A stretch of DNA of 64,000 nucleotides from Cellulosimicrobium funkei (GTDB taxonomy: Bacteria; Actinomycetota; Actinomycetes; Actinomycetales; Cellulomonadaceae), in contig NZ_SOZH01000001.1 in assembly GCF_004519295.1 (NCBI RefSeq), positions 248,001 through 312,000 of the forward strand, written 5' to 3'. The first letter of the stretch is position 1. Each line of letters begins with the position of its first letter. Below, in pieces: positions 1-7,773 of the stretch. Below the pieces are notes generated by a model that was not told where the DNA came from, searched no databases, and saw nothing but the letters and a program-made list of their open reading frames with translations. Made by a program: the position numbers and the translations under genes.

Positions 1-3000
1 CTACGCGAACTCGGAGGACGGCCTCCAGGGCGTCGCGCTCGACCCGGAGTTCGAGGACAACGGGTGGGTCTACCTCGTCTACGCGCCGCGCGACGCGGAC
101 GGCGACGGCGTCGCGGACACCCCGACGGGCAACGCGCCCAACTCGCTCCCGGCGGGCGAGGACGAGAGCTACTGGGACCGCTGGGTGGGCGTGAACCGCC
201 TCGCTCGGTTCCAGTGGACGGGCGACACGATCGACCTCGCGAGCGAGCAGGTGATCCTCGACGTCGAGGTGCAGCGCGGGCAGTGCTGCCACGTCGGGGC
301 GGACATCGACTTCGACGGCGACGGCAACCTCTACCTCACGACGGGCGACAACACGCCCGCGAGCACCCCGGGCGCGAACGGCTTCGCGCCGAACAACGAC
401 GCCCCCGGCATGAACCCCGGCTTCGACTCGCGTCGTGGCGCGGGGAGCACGAACGACCTGCGCGGCAAGATCCTGCGGATCCACGTCGAGGACGACGGCT
501 CGTACTCGATCCCCGAGGGCAACCTGTTCGCGCCGGGCACCGAGGGCACGCGCCCCGAGATCTTCGTCATGGGCGTGCGCAACCCGTTCCGGTTCGAGGT
601 CGACCCGGAGACGAACTCGCTCTCCTGGGGCGACTACGGCCCCGACGCGACGAAGGCGGTCGCGGAGACCGCGGGCCGCGGGCCGATGGGCCTCGTGGAG
701 TGGAACGTCGTCTCGCTCGATGACCCGCACAACGCCGGCTGGCCCTACGTCCAGGGCGACAACTTCGCCTACAACGACTGGGACTTCGCGACGGGCACGC
801 CGGGGGAGTTCTTCGACCCCGAGAACCTCGTCAACGACTCCCGCTGGAACACTGGCCTGCGCGAGCTGCCGCCGGCCCGCGCCGCGACGCTCTGGTACGG
901 CGACAACCCGGGCGACCAGCCGTGGGACGAGCTCGTGAACTTCGGCTCCGGCTCCGGCCAGGCGCCGATGGGCGGTCCCGTCTACCACTACGACGCCGAC
1001 AACCCGTCGACCACGAAGCTCCCCGCGTACTGGGACCGCAAGGCGTTCTTCGGCGAGTTCTCGCAGGACTACCTCGCCGCGTTCACGGTCGACTGGGAGA
1101 CCTTCGACGTCACGCACATCGAAGACTTCCTGCCGAACGCCGCGCTCGCCGCGGCGGGGCAGCCGCCGCACGACAACCCGATGGACCTCGAGTTCGGTCC
1201 CGACGGCTCGCTCTACGTGCTCGACTACGGCGACGGCTTCTTCCGCGCGAACCCCGACGCGGGCCTGTACCGGATCGACTACGCCGAGGGCAACAAGGCG
1301 CCCCAGGCGCGCTTCACCGCGACGCCCACGTCGTCGTCGCAGGCTCCGCTCGAGGTGACGTTCGACGCGTCGACGTCGTCCGACCCCGAGGGCGACGACC
1401 TCACCTACGCGTGGGACGTGGACGGGGACGGCACGTTCGACGCCGAGGGCGTCCGGACGACGCACACGTACACGGAGATCGGCGCGTACACCGCGCGCCT
1501 GCGCGTCACCGACGCGTCGGGCAAGTTCTCCCTCACGTCGCGCGTCATCTCCGTCGGGAACCAGGCGCCCGAGGTCACGATCGAGTACCCGGCCGACGGC
1601 GCGTTCTTCGACTGGGGCCAGGCCGTCCCGTACCAGGTGACCACGACCGACGCCGAGGACGACCTCGGCGGCGGCGGGGCGCCGACGCCGCACCTCACGT
1701 CGGGCGACCAGATCGGCGAGTGGCTCGCCGACGCGATCGGGCACGACGTCCTCGTCGAGACGCTCGGGGTCGACGCCGAGACGCTGGGCGAGGCCTCCGG
1801 CTTCACCCTCGACGAGCTCGTCGCGATCTCCGGCGGCGCCGTCACCGCGCAGATGGTGGCGGACGTGCTCGAGGCGTACGCCGCCGCGTTCGAGGACCCG
1901 CAGGCGGGCTCGGGCACCGTGTGCTCGCGCGTCGCGTGGACGTACGGCCTCGGGCACGACGAGCACGCGCACCCCGAGTCCACGGGCACGGGCTGCACGG
2001 GCGCGTGGCGCACCGACCCCAACTCGCCCGAGCACGGTCCTGGCGCGCTCCTGTACGGGGCGGTCGTCGTCACGTACACCGACGCGGGCCACAACGGCCT
2101 CCCGCCGGCCGCGGGCGAGGCGACGCTGCGCCTCAACCCGAAGGAGCAGCAGGGCGAGCACGCGATCGGCCGCGAGGGCGTCGAGGTGTTCGCCGACGCG
2201 ACCGCACGGGGCGGCAACGCCGTCCGCGGGCTCGGCGCGGGCGACTTCCTGCGGTACGACCCGGTGAGCTTCGCCGGGATCGACGGCGCCGTGGTCCGCG
2301 CGAGCGGCGGCGGCGAGCTCGAGCTCCGCTGGGGCGCGGCCGACGCCGAGCCGTTCGCGACCGCCGTCGTCCCCACGGGCGAGGGCTGGCAGGACGTGGA
2401 GATCACGTTCGACGCCCCCGAGGGCTCGGGCACGCTGTTCGTGACGTCGTCCGACGAGCTCGCGGTGGACGCGATCACCATGGTGGGCGCGGGCGCGGCG
2501 GACGTCACCGCCCCGACCGTCGCGCACACGCTCGCGCCGGAGGCGCCCACGGGCGTCGGCGGCGTGTTCAACGAGCCGGTGCGGTTCTCCGTGCAGGCCA
2601 CCGACGACGGCGCGGTCGCGAGCGTGCAGTACTCGCGCGACGCGGGCGCGACGTGGACGAACCTCGCGGCGAACCAGCAGTACGGCGTGACGTTCTCGCA
2701 GGACGGCGCGTACGACCTGCTCTACCGCGCGACCGACACCGGCGGCAACGTCTCCGAGGCCGGCGCGGTGTCGTTCACGATCGACCTCGACGCCCCGGAC
2801 GAGCCGACGGTCGCCTCGGCCACGACGGTCTCCGTCGGCGCCGCGCGCGTCTCCTACGGCGCGCCGGGCGAGGCCGTCGTCACGGTCACGGGCGAGGGCG
2901 GCACGCCCACGGGGGAGGTCGTGCTCACCACGGGCGAGACCGAGGTCGGGCGCGGGACGCTCGCGGACGGCACGGCGACGATCGCGATCGACCCGTCGCT

Positions 3001-3394
3001 CGCCGTCGGGACGCACACCCTCACCGCGACGTACGGCGCCGACGGCGTCTACACGGCGTCGGCGGGGACGGTGCGCCTCACGGTGGCCCAGGCCCGGTCG
3101 ACCACGACGGGCAGCGTGGCGCCGAACCCGGTGAAGCCCGCCGTCGCGGCGAAGGCGACGCTCCACGTGGAGTCGTCGACCGGCGTCGTGCCCACGGGCG
3201 ACGTGCAGGTGACGGTGCGCAAGAACAACGGCACCGTCGCGTCGCTCACCGGGACGCTCGACGAGGCGGGGGACGTCGTCGTGACGCTCCCCAAGCTCGC
3301 GGCGACCGGCACCTACCAGGTGCAGGCCCGCTACCAGGGGTCCGCCGGGGTCGCGCCCAGCACGGTGAACCTCACCCTCACGGTCCGCAGCTGA
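1..3394 (+). CDS. Secreted glucose/sorbosone dehydrogenase-type protein with PKD, CBM-like and Ig-like domains (5'-truncated)
   Basis: The reading frame is open from base 2, so the start and any signal peptide or N-terminal domain (ThuA in many relatives) lie outside the window; 1130 residues are visible. Residues 1-425 look like the beta-propeller of the soluble PQQ-type sugar dehydrogenase family, with LRGKILRI, MGVRNPFRFEVDP and VLDYGDGF signatures. A PKD domain follows (about nt 1300-1560), then an Ig-like segment containing LGHDEHAHP, a CBM6-like beta-sandwich (about 2160-2490) and Ig-like repeats to the C-terminus. The likely role is oxidation or binding of extracellular sugars. A helix-rich stretch of roughly 80 residues (nt 1660-1910) interrupts the Ig-like segment. 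No membrane anchor or sorting motif is visible at the C-terminus. The next gene, a Tat-exported sugar isomerase-like protein, starts 94 bp downstream. The family assignment is secure; the substrate is unknown. Confidence 0.85.
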   Translation, partial: YANSEDGLQGVALDPEFEDNGWVYLVYAPRDADGDGVADTPTGNAPNSLPAGEDESYWDRWVGVNRLARFQWTGDTIDLASEQVILDVEVQRGQCCHVGADIDFDGDGNLYLTTGDNTPASTPGANGFAPNNDAPGMNPGFDSRRGAGSTNDLRGKILRIHVEDDGSYSIPEGNLFAPGTEGTRPEIFVMGVRNPFRFEVDPETNSLSWGDYGPDATKAVAETAGRGPMGLVEWNVVSLDDPHNAGWPYVQGDNFAYNDWDFATGTPGEFFDPENLVNDSRWNTGLRELPPARAATLWYGDNPGDQPWDELVNFGSGSGQAPMGGPVYHYDADNPSTTKLPAYWDRKAFFGEFSQDYLAAFTVDWETFDVTHIEDFLPNAALAAAGQPPHDNPMDLEFGPDGSLYVLDYGDGFFRANPDAGLYRIDYAEGNKAPQARFTATPTSSSQAPLEVTFDASTSSDPEGDDLTYAWDVDGDGTFDAEGVRTTHTYTEIGAYTARLRVTDASGKFSLTSRVISVGNQAPEVTIEYPADGAFFDWGQAVPYQVTTTDAEDDLGGGGAPTPHLTSGDQIGEWLADAIGHDVLVETLGVDAETLGEASGFTLDELVAISGGAVTAQMVADVLEAYAAAFEDPQAGSGTVCSRVAWTYGLGHDEHAHPESTGTGCTGAWRTDPNSPEHGPGALLYGAVVVTYTDAGHNGLPPAAGEATLRLNPKEQQGEHAIGREGVEVFADATARGGNAVRGLGAGDFLRYDPVSFAGIDGAVVRASGGGELELRWGAADAEPFATAVVPTGEGWQDVEITFDAPEGSGTLFVTSSDELAVDAITMVGAGAADVTAPTVAHTLAPEAPTGVGGVFNEPVRFSVQATDDGAVASVQYSRDAGATWTNLAANQQYGVTFSQDGAYDLLYRATDTGGNVSEAGAVSFTIDLDAPDEPTVASATTVSVGAARVSYGAPGEAVVTVTGEGGTPTGEVVLTTGETEVGRGTLADGTATIAIDPSLAVGTHTLTATYGADGVYTASAGTVRLTVAQARSTTTGSVAPNPVKPAVAAKATLHVESSTGVVPTGDVQVTVRKNNGTVASLTGTLDEAGDVVVTLPKLAATGTYQVQARYQGSAGVAPSTVNLTLTVRS

Positions 3395-3402
3395 CCGTCC
3401 CA

Positions 3403-3435
3403 CCGGTGGCCCGGGCGAACCGCCCGGGCCACCGG
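3403..3435 (+). terminator. Perfect GC hairpin after the sugar dehydrogenase
   Basis: A 15-bp perfect inverted repeat (CCGGTGGCCCGGGCG and its complement) with a 3-nt AAC loop starts 8 bp after the stop codon. There is no T-run, as is usual for high-G+C actinobacteria. It may terminate or attenuate transcription into the isomerase gene 54 bp further on, or protect the upstream mRNA 3' end. Confidence 0.6.
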
Positions 3436-3488
3436 CCCCCAGGCGTCCCCGGGTGCGGTCCCGGGGCGGCTCACCTCGAAGGAGAGAC

Positions 3489-4508
3489 ATGAGTTCACAC
3501 CACCACCCGACGGTCTCGGCCAAGCCGATGACCCGTCGCAACCTGCTCAAGGCGCTCGCGGCGTCGTCGGTCGCCGTGGGCGTGGGGGCCGCCCTCGGTC
3601 CGTCGGCGGCGAACGCGCTCGGCGGCGCCCTCCCGACGGCGGTCGCGCCGTCCGGCGGGCGCAACCGGCTCGTGCCGGTGAACCGCATCGGCATCCAGCT
3701 CTACACCGTGCGGGACAAGGTCAGCTCGCTCGGGTTCCGAGCCGTGTTCGAGGAGCTCGCCGACATCGGCTACTCCGAGATCGAGTTCGCGGGCTACACG
3801 CAGGGGAGCGTCGGCGCGATCACCGTGCCGGAGATCCGGCAGCTGCTCGACGACAACGGCCTGCGGGCCGTCGGTGCGCACGTCAACCTCACCCCGGCGA
3901 ACATCGACGCCGAGATCGAGAAGGCGCTCGCGCTCGGCATGCCGCACCTCGGCCAGGGCGGCCCCATCGCGGGCGGCTACGGCGGCCCCATCCCCAAGGC
4001 GCAGTGGCTCCAGGCCTGCGAGACCTGGAACCAGATGGGCGAGAAGGCCCGCGCGGCGGGGCTCAAGCTCTACTCGCACAACCACGCCCAGGAGTGGGCG
4101 TTCACCAGCGACGACCCGAACCAGCGCGTCTACGACCTGCTGTGGGACAACCTCGACCCCGAGCTCGTGTTCTTCGAGATGGACGTCTACTGGGCGTACG
4201 TGGGCCGCCACCTGTACCCCGGGTTCGAGCCGATCGACTACGTCACGCGCGACCCGCGCCGCTTCCCGATCCTGCACCTCAAGGACGGCAAGACGAACGA
4301 GTCCAGCGGCAACGGCTACGACATCATCGAGTTCGGCGCCGGCGACATCCCCTACCAGGCGTTCCTCTCCCAGCTCCGCGACCGAGGGCAGCGGTTCGGG
4401 CTGTACGAGCAGGACAACGCGGCGACCGTGGCCGAGCCCGGCAACGCCCTCAACTCCCTGGGCAACGCCCGCCGCAGCTACGGCGAGATCTCCTCGCTCC
4501 GCGGCTGA
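3489..4508 (+). CDS. Tat-exported sugar phosphate isomerase/epimerase family protein (TIM barrel)
   Basis: 339 residues. The chosen ATG follows a GAAGGAGA ribosome-binding site; an in-frame GTG 36 bp upstream has none. The N-terminus carries a twin-arginine signal (MTRRNLLKALA at about residues 15-25, then a hydrophobic stretch ending near ANA). The mature part has the xylose-isomerase-like/AP-endonuclease-2 fold pattern: IGIQLYTVRDK, YSEIEFAGY, HNHAQEW, EMDVYWAYVGR and HLKDG, with His, Glu and Asp residues suited to bind a divalent metal. Relatives act on sugars or 3-keto-glycosides. The export signal means this one works outside the membrane beside the secreted sugar dehydrogenase, so 3-keto-sugar processing is a reasonable but unproven role. 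Confidence 0.85.
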   Translation: MSSHHHPTVSAKPMTRRNLLKALAASSVAVGVGAALGPSAANALGGALPTAVAPSGGRNRLVPVNRIGIQLYTVRDKVSSLGFRAVFEELADIGYSEIEFAGYTQGSVGAITVPEIRQLLDDNGLRAVGAHVNLTPANIDAEIEKALALGMPHLGQGGPIAGGYGGPIPKAQWLQACETWNQMGEKARAAGLKLYSHNHAQEWAFTSDDPNQRVYDLLWDNLDPELVFFEMDVYWAYVGRHLYPGFEPIDYVTRDPRRFPILHLKDGKTNESSGNGYDIIEFGAGDIPYQAFLSQLRDRGQRFGLYEQDNAATVAEPGNALNSLGNARRSYGEISSLRG

Positions 4509-4541
4509 CGCGGACCGACCACACCTGACAAGGAGCATCAC

Positions 4542-5816
4542 ATGAAGTGGAAGTGGAAGGTCCCGGCCGCCGCGCTGCTCGCGGTGGCCACGGCCACGGC
4601 GGTCGCGCCCGCGGCGCAGGCCGCCGACGTCGAGTGCACGACCGACCTCGGCGACCGGACCGTCAGCGGCGACCTCGTCGTCCCCGGGGGCGCGGACTGC
4701 GTCCTCGGCGGCGCGACCGTCGAGGGCGACGTCGTGGTCCAGCCGGGCGGCTGGCTCGACGCGACGTCCGTGACCGTGGGGGGCGACGTCGTCGCGACCG
4801 ACGCGTACGGCGTGCTGCTCGACGGCACGAGCGTCGCCGGGGACGTCAGCGTCTACTCGGCGGGCACCCGGAACGGGTTCCTGTACCTCAACGACCTCAC
4901 CGTCGGGGGCGACGTCGCGGCCGGGGGCGTGGACGTCGAGATCAGCGACTCGACCGTCTCCGGCGGGCTGCTCACGCAGGAGGCGAGCTACGTCGACCTG
5001 CTGCGCACGTCCGTGCGCGGCGACGCGACGCTCGACGGCTCCGCGTTCGGCGTGACGGTCGCGGGCGCCGTGGTCGGGGGCACGCTCACCGTGAGCAACG
5101 GTGCGCGCGACCTGCTCGTCGGCGCGACGGCGTCCGGCGAGGCCGACGAGTGGGGCAACGCGGTCGCGGGCGACCTCGTGCTCAGCGGGAACGCCGGCAA
5201 CCTGCGGGTCGCGGGCACGGCGGTCCAGGGCACGATCCGTGCGACGGGCAACGACCCGGCCGCCGTCCTCGGGCCCGGGAACACCGCGGGCGGCGTCGAG
5301 GGCGACCACACCGGCGAGGAGCCGGGGGCTGCGCCCGAGGGCGACCAGGCCGTGGCCGTCACCGTGCCGCAGCAGTCCGGAGGCGAGCTCACGTGGTCGC
5401 TCGAGGGCTCGTCGCGCCTCGTCGACCTCGGCGTCGCCGACGAGGAGCTCAGCCACTACCAGGCCCAGGGCCAGCTCGTCCCCGTGCGCGTCCAGGACAC
5501 GCGCGCGGGCGACCCGGCGTGGTCGGTCACCGGCCAGGTGTCCGACTTCACGGCGGGCGGCCAGACGGTCGACGGCAAGCACCTCGGCTGGACGCCGGGC
5601 GTCATCGAGAACGGCGGCGACGCGGTCGCCGGCGCCCCGGTCGCGTCCGGGTTCGACGAGGGCGAGGGCCTCAAGCAGGCGCGCACCCTCGCGCGGGCCG
5701 ACGAGGGCCACGCGCGCGGCGCGTCCGTGGTCGGGGCCGAGCTCGACCTCAAGATGCCGCTCGACACCCCGCGCGGCACCTACACCGCGACGATCACGCT
5801 CACCGCACTGGGCTGA
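4542..5816 (+). CDS. Secreted beta-helix protein with C-terminal WxL-like domain
   Basis: 424 residues, starting after an AAGGAG site. A Sec signal peptide ends at AQA-A (residue 27). Residues 30-240 are short repeats built on GDVVV/GGDV-type turns, as in a parallel beta-helix or polymer-forming surface protein. Residues 265-424 resemble WxL-type C-terminal domains: LTWSLEG, a conserved RVQDTRAG...WSVTGQVSDF core, LGWTPGV and a final TYTATITLTALG strand. WxL domains bind peptidoglycan or a DUF916 partner, and the next gene encodes a DUF916 protein. Together they suggest a non-covalent surface-anchoring pair. What the beta-helix binds is unknown; the sugar dehydrogenase neighbours suggest polysaccharide. 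Confidence 0.75.
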   Translation: MKWKWKVPAAALLAVATATAVAPAAQAADVECTTDLGDRTVSGDLVVPGGADCVLGGATVEGDVVVQPGGWLDATSVTVGGDVVATDAYGVLLDGTSVAGDVSVYSAGTRNGFLYLNDLTVGGDVAAGGVDVEISDSTVSGGLLTQEASYVDLLRTSVRGDATLDGSAFGVTVAGAVVGGTLTVSNGARDLLVGATASGEADEWGNAVAGDLVLSGNAGNLRVAGTAVQGTIRATGNDPAAVLGPGNTAGGVEGDHTGEEPGAAPEGDQAVAVTVPQQSGGELTWSLEGSSRLVDLGVADEELSHYQAQGQLVPVRVQDTRAGDPAWSVTGQVSDFTAGGQTVDGKHLGWTPGVIENGGDAVAGAPVASGFDEGEGLKQARTLARADEGHARGASVVGAELDLKMPLDTPRGTYTATITLTALG

Positions 5817-5834
5817 TCCCGCGGGACACCGCAG

Positions 5835-5855
5835 CCCGGCCCGGCACGGGCCGGG
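5835..5855 (+). terminator. Short GC hairpin between the WxL-like and DUF916 genes
   Basis: A perfect 9-bp stem (CCCGGCCCG and its complement) with a 3-nt loop lies 18 bp after the WxL-like stop codon. It sits next to a second, longer hairpin, so the pair may stabilise or attenuate the mRNA between the two genes. Confidence 0.45.
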
Positions 5856-5857
5856 CG

Positions 5858-5896
5858 ACCGGTCGGCCACCACGCACGCCGTGGTGGCCGGCCGGT
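5858..5896 (+). terminator. Long hairpin before the DUF916 gene
   Basis: A 16-bp stem with one mismatch (ACCGGTCGGCCACCAC against GTGGTGGCCGGCCGGT) and a 7-nt loop. It ends about 50 bp before the DUF916 start. It could reduce transcription from the WxL-like gene into its partner and so set their stoichiometry. Confidence 0.5.
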
Positions 5897-5948
5897 CCGG
5901 CGGCTCTCGTCCGAGCCGCCCCACCTGCACCGACGAAGGACCGAGCGC

Positions 5949-7187
5949 ATGACCCACCGCCGCACCTCTCCCGCCCCTGCGTCCCACGCCCTGCGCGCGC
6001 TCGCCGGTCCCCTGCTCGCGCTCGCGCTCCTCGGCGCGCCCGCCGCCGCGGCGCTCCCCGGGGACGCCGCGCCCGCCGCGGCCCCCGGCCACGTCGCGCC
6101 CGCCGCGCGGACCGCCGTCGCGACCGACGACGCCCCCGCGCCCGACCCGGAGCAGACCGTGCAGTGGGGCGTGCGCCCGGGAGACACCGCCCAGGGCGTC
6201 GACCGGCCCAACTTCGCGTACTCGCTCGCGCCCGGCGGCTCGCTGCGCGACAGCCTCGTCGTCTCCAACCACGACGACACTCCGCTCGCGCTCGCCGTCT
6301 ACGCGGCCGACGGCTTCCTCACCGACGACGGCACGCTCGACCTCCTGCCCGCGGGCGAGGTGTCGACCGCGCTCGGGTCGTGGATCGCCCTCGACCAGGC
6401 CGAGGTCGAGATCCCTCCGCAGGAGCGTGTCGAGGTCCCCTTCACCGTCACCGTGCCCGACGACGCGACCCCGGGTGACTACGCCGCCGGAGTCGTGTCG
6501 TCCCTCGTCGTGGTCGCCGAGGACGGCGTCACGACCGACCGGCGGCTCGGCTCGCGCGTGCACCTGCGGGTCCAGGGCGAGCTCGCCCCGGCGCTCGCGG
6601 TCGACGACGTGCGGCTCGCCTACGACGGCACGCTCAACCCGTTCGCGCCCGGCAGCGCGACCGTCACGTTCACCGTGACGAACGAGGGCAACGCGCGCGT
6701 CGCCCCGGCGACCGCCGTCCGCGTCGCCGGCCCGTTCGGGCTCGGCGCGACGTCCGCGACCGACGTCGACGTGCCCGAGCTGCTCCCCGGCTCGTCCGTC
6801 GAGCGGACCGTCGAGGTCGACGGCGTCTGGCCGCTCGGTCGCGAGGTCGCGACGCTGACGGTCGGCGGAGAGGTCGTGCCGCTGCCCGGGACGGTGCCCG
6901 ACCCGGAGGTCGTCGTGCCGGGCGTCGTCGCGACCGCCGCCACCTGGGCCGTGCCGTGGGTCGCGCTCGGCCTCCTCGTCCTCGTGGCGCTGCTCGTCGT
7001 CTGGCGCGTCCGCGCGCGGCGCCGGGCGCGGACCGCCCAGCAGCGCGCGGTCGACGCCGCCGTCGCCGCCGCGCTCGCCGAGCGTGCCGCGGGCGGTGCG
7101 GACGAGCCGACGACCGAGGAGTCCCCGAGCGAGCCCGTCGGCAGCCCGGCAGCGGACCGGGACCCCTGGGCGAGACCTGCGCCGTGA
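5949..7187 (+). CDS. DUF916 (WxL-interacting protein-like) membrane-anchored surface protein
   Basis: 412 residues with a GAAGGA site upstream. An N-terminal signal peptide (hydrophobic residues 17-40) leads into a DUF916/WxLIP-type region: WGVRPGD, then FAYSLAPGGSLRDSLVVSNH, WIALDQAEVEIPP and PFTVTVPDDATPGDYAAGVV. A second Ig-like module follows (about 195-310). One transmembrane segment (about 335-357, AVPWVALGLLVLVALLVVW) is followed by an Arg-rich, Ala-rich cytoplasmic tail. In Firmicutes these proteins tether WxL proteins to the wall; here it follows a WxL-like gene in the same orientation, so it is its likely membrane anchor. Family recognition is firm; the partnership is inferred from adjacency. 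Confidence 0.8.
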   Translation: MTHRRTSPAPASHALRALAGPLLALALLGAPAAAALPGDAAPAAAPGHVAPAARTAVATDDAPAPDPEQTVQWGVRPGDTAQGVDRPNFAYSLAPGGSLRDSLVVSNHDDTPLALAVYAADGFLTDDGTLDLLPAGEVSTALGSWIALDQAEVEIPPQERVEVPFTVTVPDDATPGDYAAGVVSSLVVVAEDGVTTDRRLGSRVHLRVQGELAPALAVDDVRLAYDGTLNPFAPGSATVTFTVTNEGNARVAPATAVRVAGPFGLGATSATDVDVPELLPGSSVERTVEVDGVWPLGREVATLTVGGEVVPLPGTVPDPEVVVPGVVATAATWAVPWVALGLLVLVALLVVWRVRARRRARTAQQRAVDAAVAAALAERAAGGADEPTTEESPSEPVGSPAADRDPWARPAP

Positions 7188-7258
7188 GGTGTCCGGGCCG
7201 GAGCGACGGTGGTGGAGACGGCGTCACCTGGCGCACCTGAGCGGCGCGGCGCCTTCGA

Positions 7259-7264
7259 TACGGT
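7259..7264 (+). promoter_or_regulatory. Leaderless -10 element (TACGGT)
   Basis: TACGGT lies 6 nt before the GTG at 7271, where no Shine-Dalgarno sequence is seen. This places the transcript start at or next to the start codon. The same arrangement recurs at many single genes in this window. Confidence 0.45.
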
Positions 7265-7270
7265 GCGGGG

Positions 7271-7693
7271 GTGCAGCTCGAGTGGACACAACCGTTCCGG
7301 TGGGGCCTCCTCCTTGCTTTCGACGAGCAGGAGTCCTTCGACCTTCCCCCGGACCTCGGCGACGAGGCGATCACGTCGTCACCGTCCTGCCTGGCCGTGC
7401 CGGTGCTCCATGCCGCCGACATCGACGTCTCGGACGACTGGCCCGAGGACGTGGATCCTCCGTCCGCGACGGTCACCGTGACCGTCGTCGTCGGTGAGCC
7501 CTTGCCCACGGGAGTTGCGGAGTTCGACGGACAGCTCAGCTGCCCGTCCGGGCGACTCGCGATCGGGACCGCCGAGAACGAGCGCACCGTCGACGTCCCC
7601 CCAGGGTCGCTGCGTGTGCAGGTCGACCGAGAGCCCGCGGAGTACGCGAGCCACGTGACGATGCGCATCGCCGCCGCCCGGGAGCCGGACTGA
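7271..7693 (+). CDS. Unrecognised 140-residue protein
   Basis: I do not recognise this protein. It starts with GTG and is soluble: acidic, no signal peptide and no membrane segment. It contains alternating hydrophobic stretches that suggest a beta-sandwich (for example SATVTVTVVVGEPL and GRLAIGTAENERTV). Codon use is slightly less G+C-biased than its neighbours. It lies alone between the DUF916 gene and a convergent membrane-protein gene, with a promoter-like TACGGT 6 nt upstream. Some immunity-type and ComJ-like proteins have a similar size and layout, but the sequence gives no solid match. Confidence 0.6.
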   Translation: MQLEWTQPFRWGLLLAFDEQESFDLPPDLGDEAITSSPSCLAVPVLHAADIDVSDDWPEDVDPPSATVTVTVVVGEPLPTGVAEFDGQLSCPSGRLAIGTAENERTVDVPPGSLRVQVDREPAEYASHVTMRIAAAREPD

Positions 7694-7741
7694 CGCCGGG
7701 GAACCTCGGCACGAGTCCGTGGAGCGGTACCGGGCCCGCGC

Positions 7742-7773
7742 CTGAGCGTCCCCGTCGCGGGGCGCAGGCTCAG
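7742..7773. terminator. Bidirectional hairpin between convergent genes
   Basis: CTGAGC/GCTCAG arms enclose a CCCCG-TCG-CGGGG hairpin. It sits between the + gene ending at 7693 and the - gene whose stop codon is at 7770-7772, and overlaps that stop. It suits a shared terminator. Confidence 0.45.

Noticed and set aside
3495-6563. A 1022-codon open frame on the minus strand opposite the isomerase, WxL-like and DUF916 genes
   Set aside because: Its translation is Arg/Val/Asp-rich low-complexity sequence typical of antisense frames in very high-G+C DNA; the + strand genes have signal peptides, domains and ribosome-binding sites.
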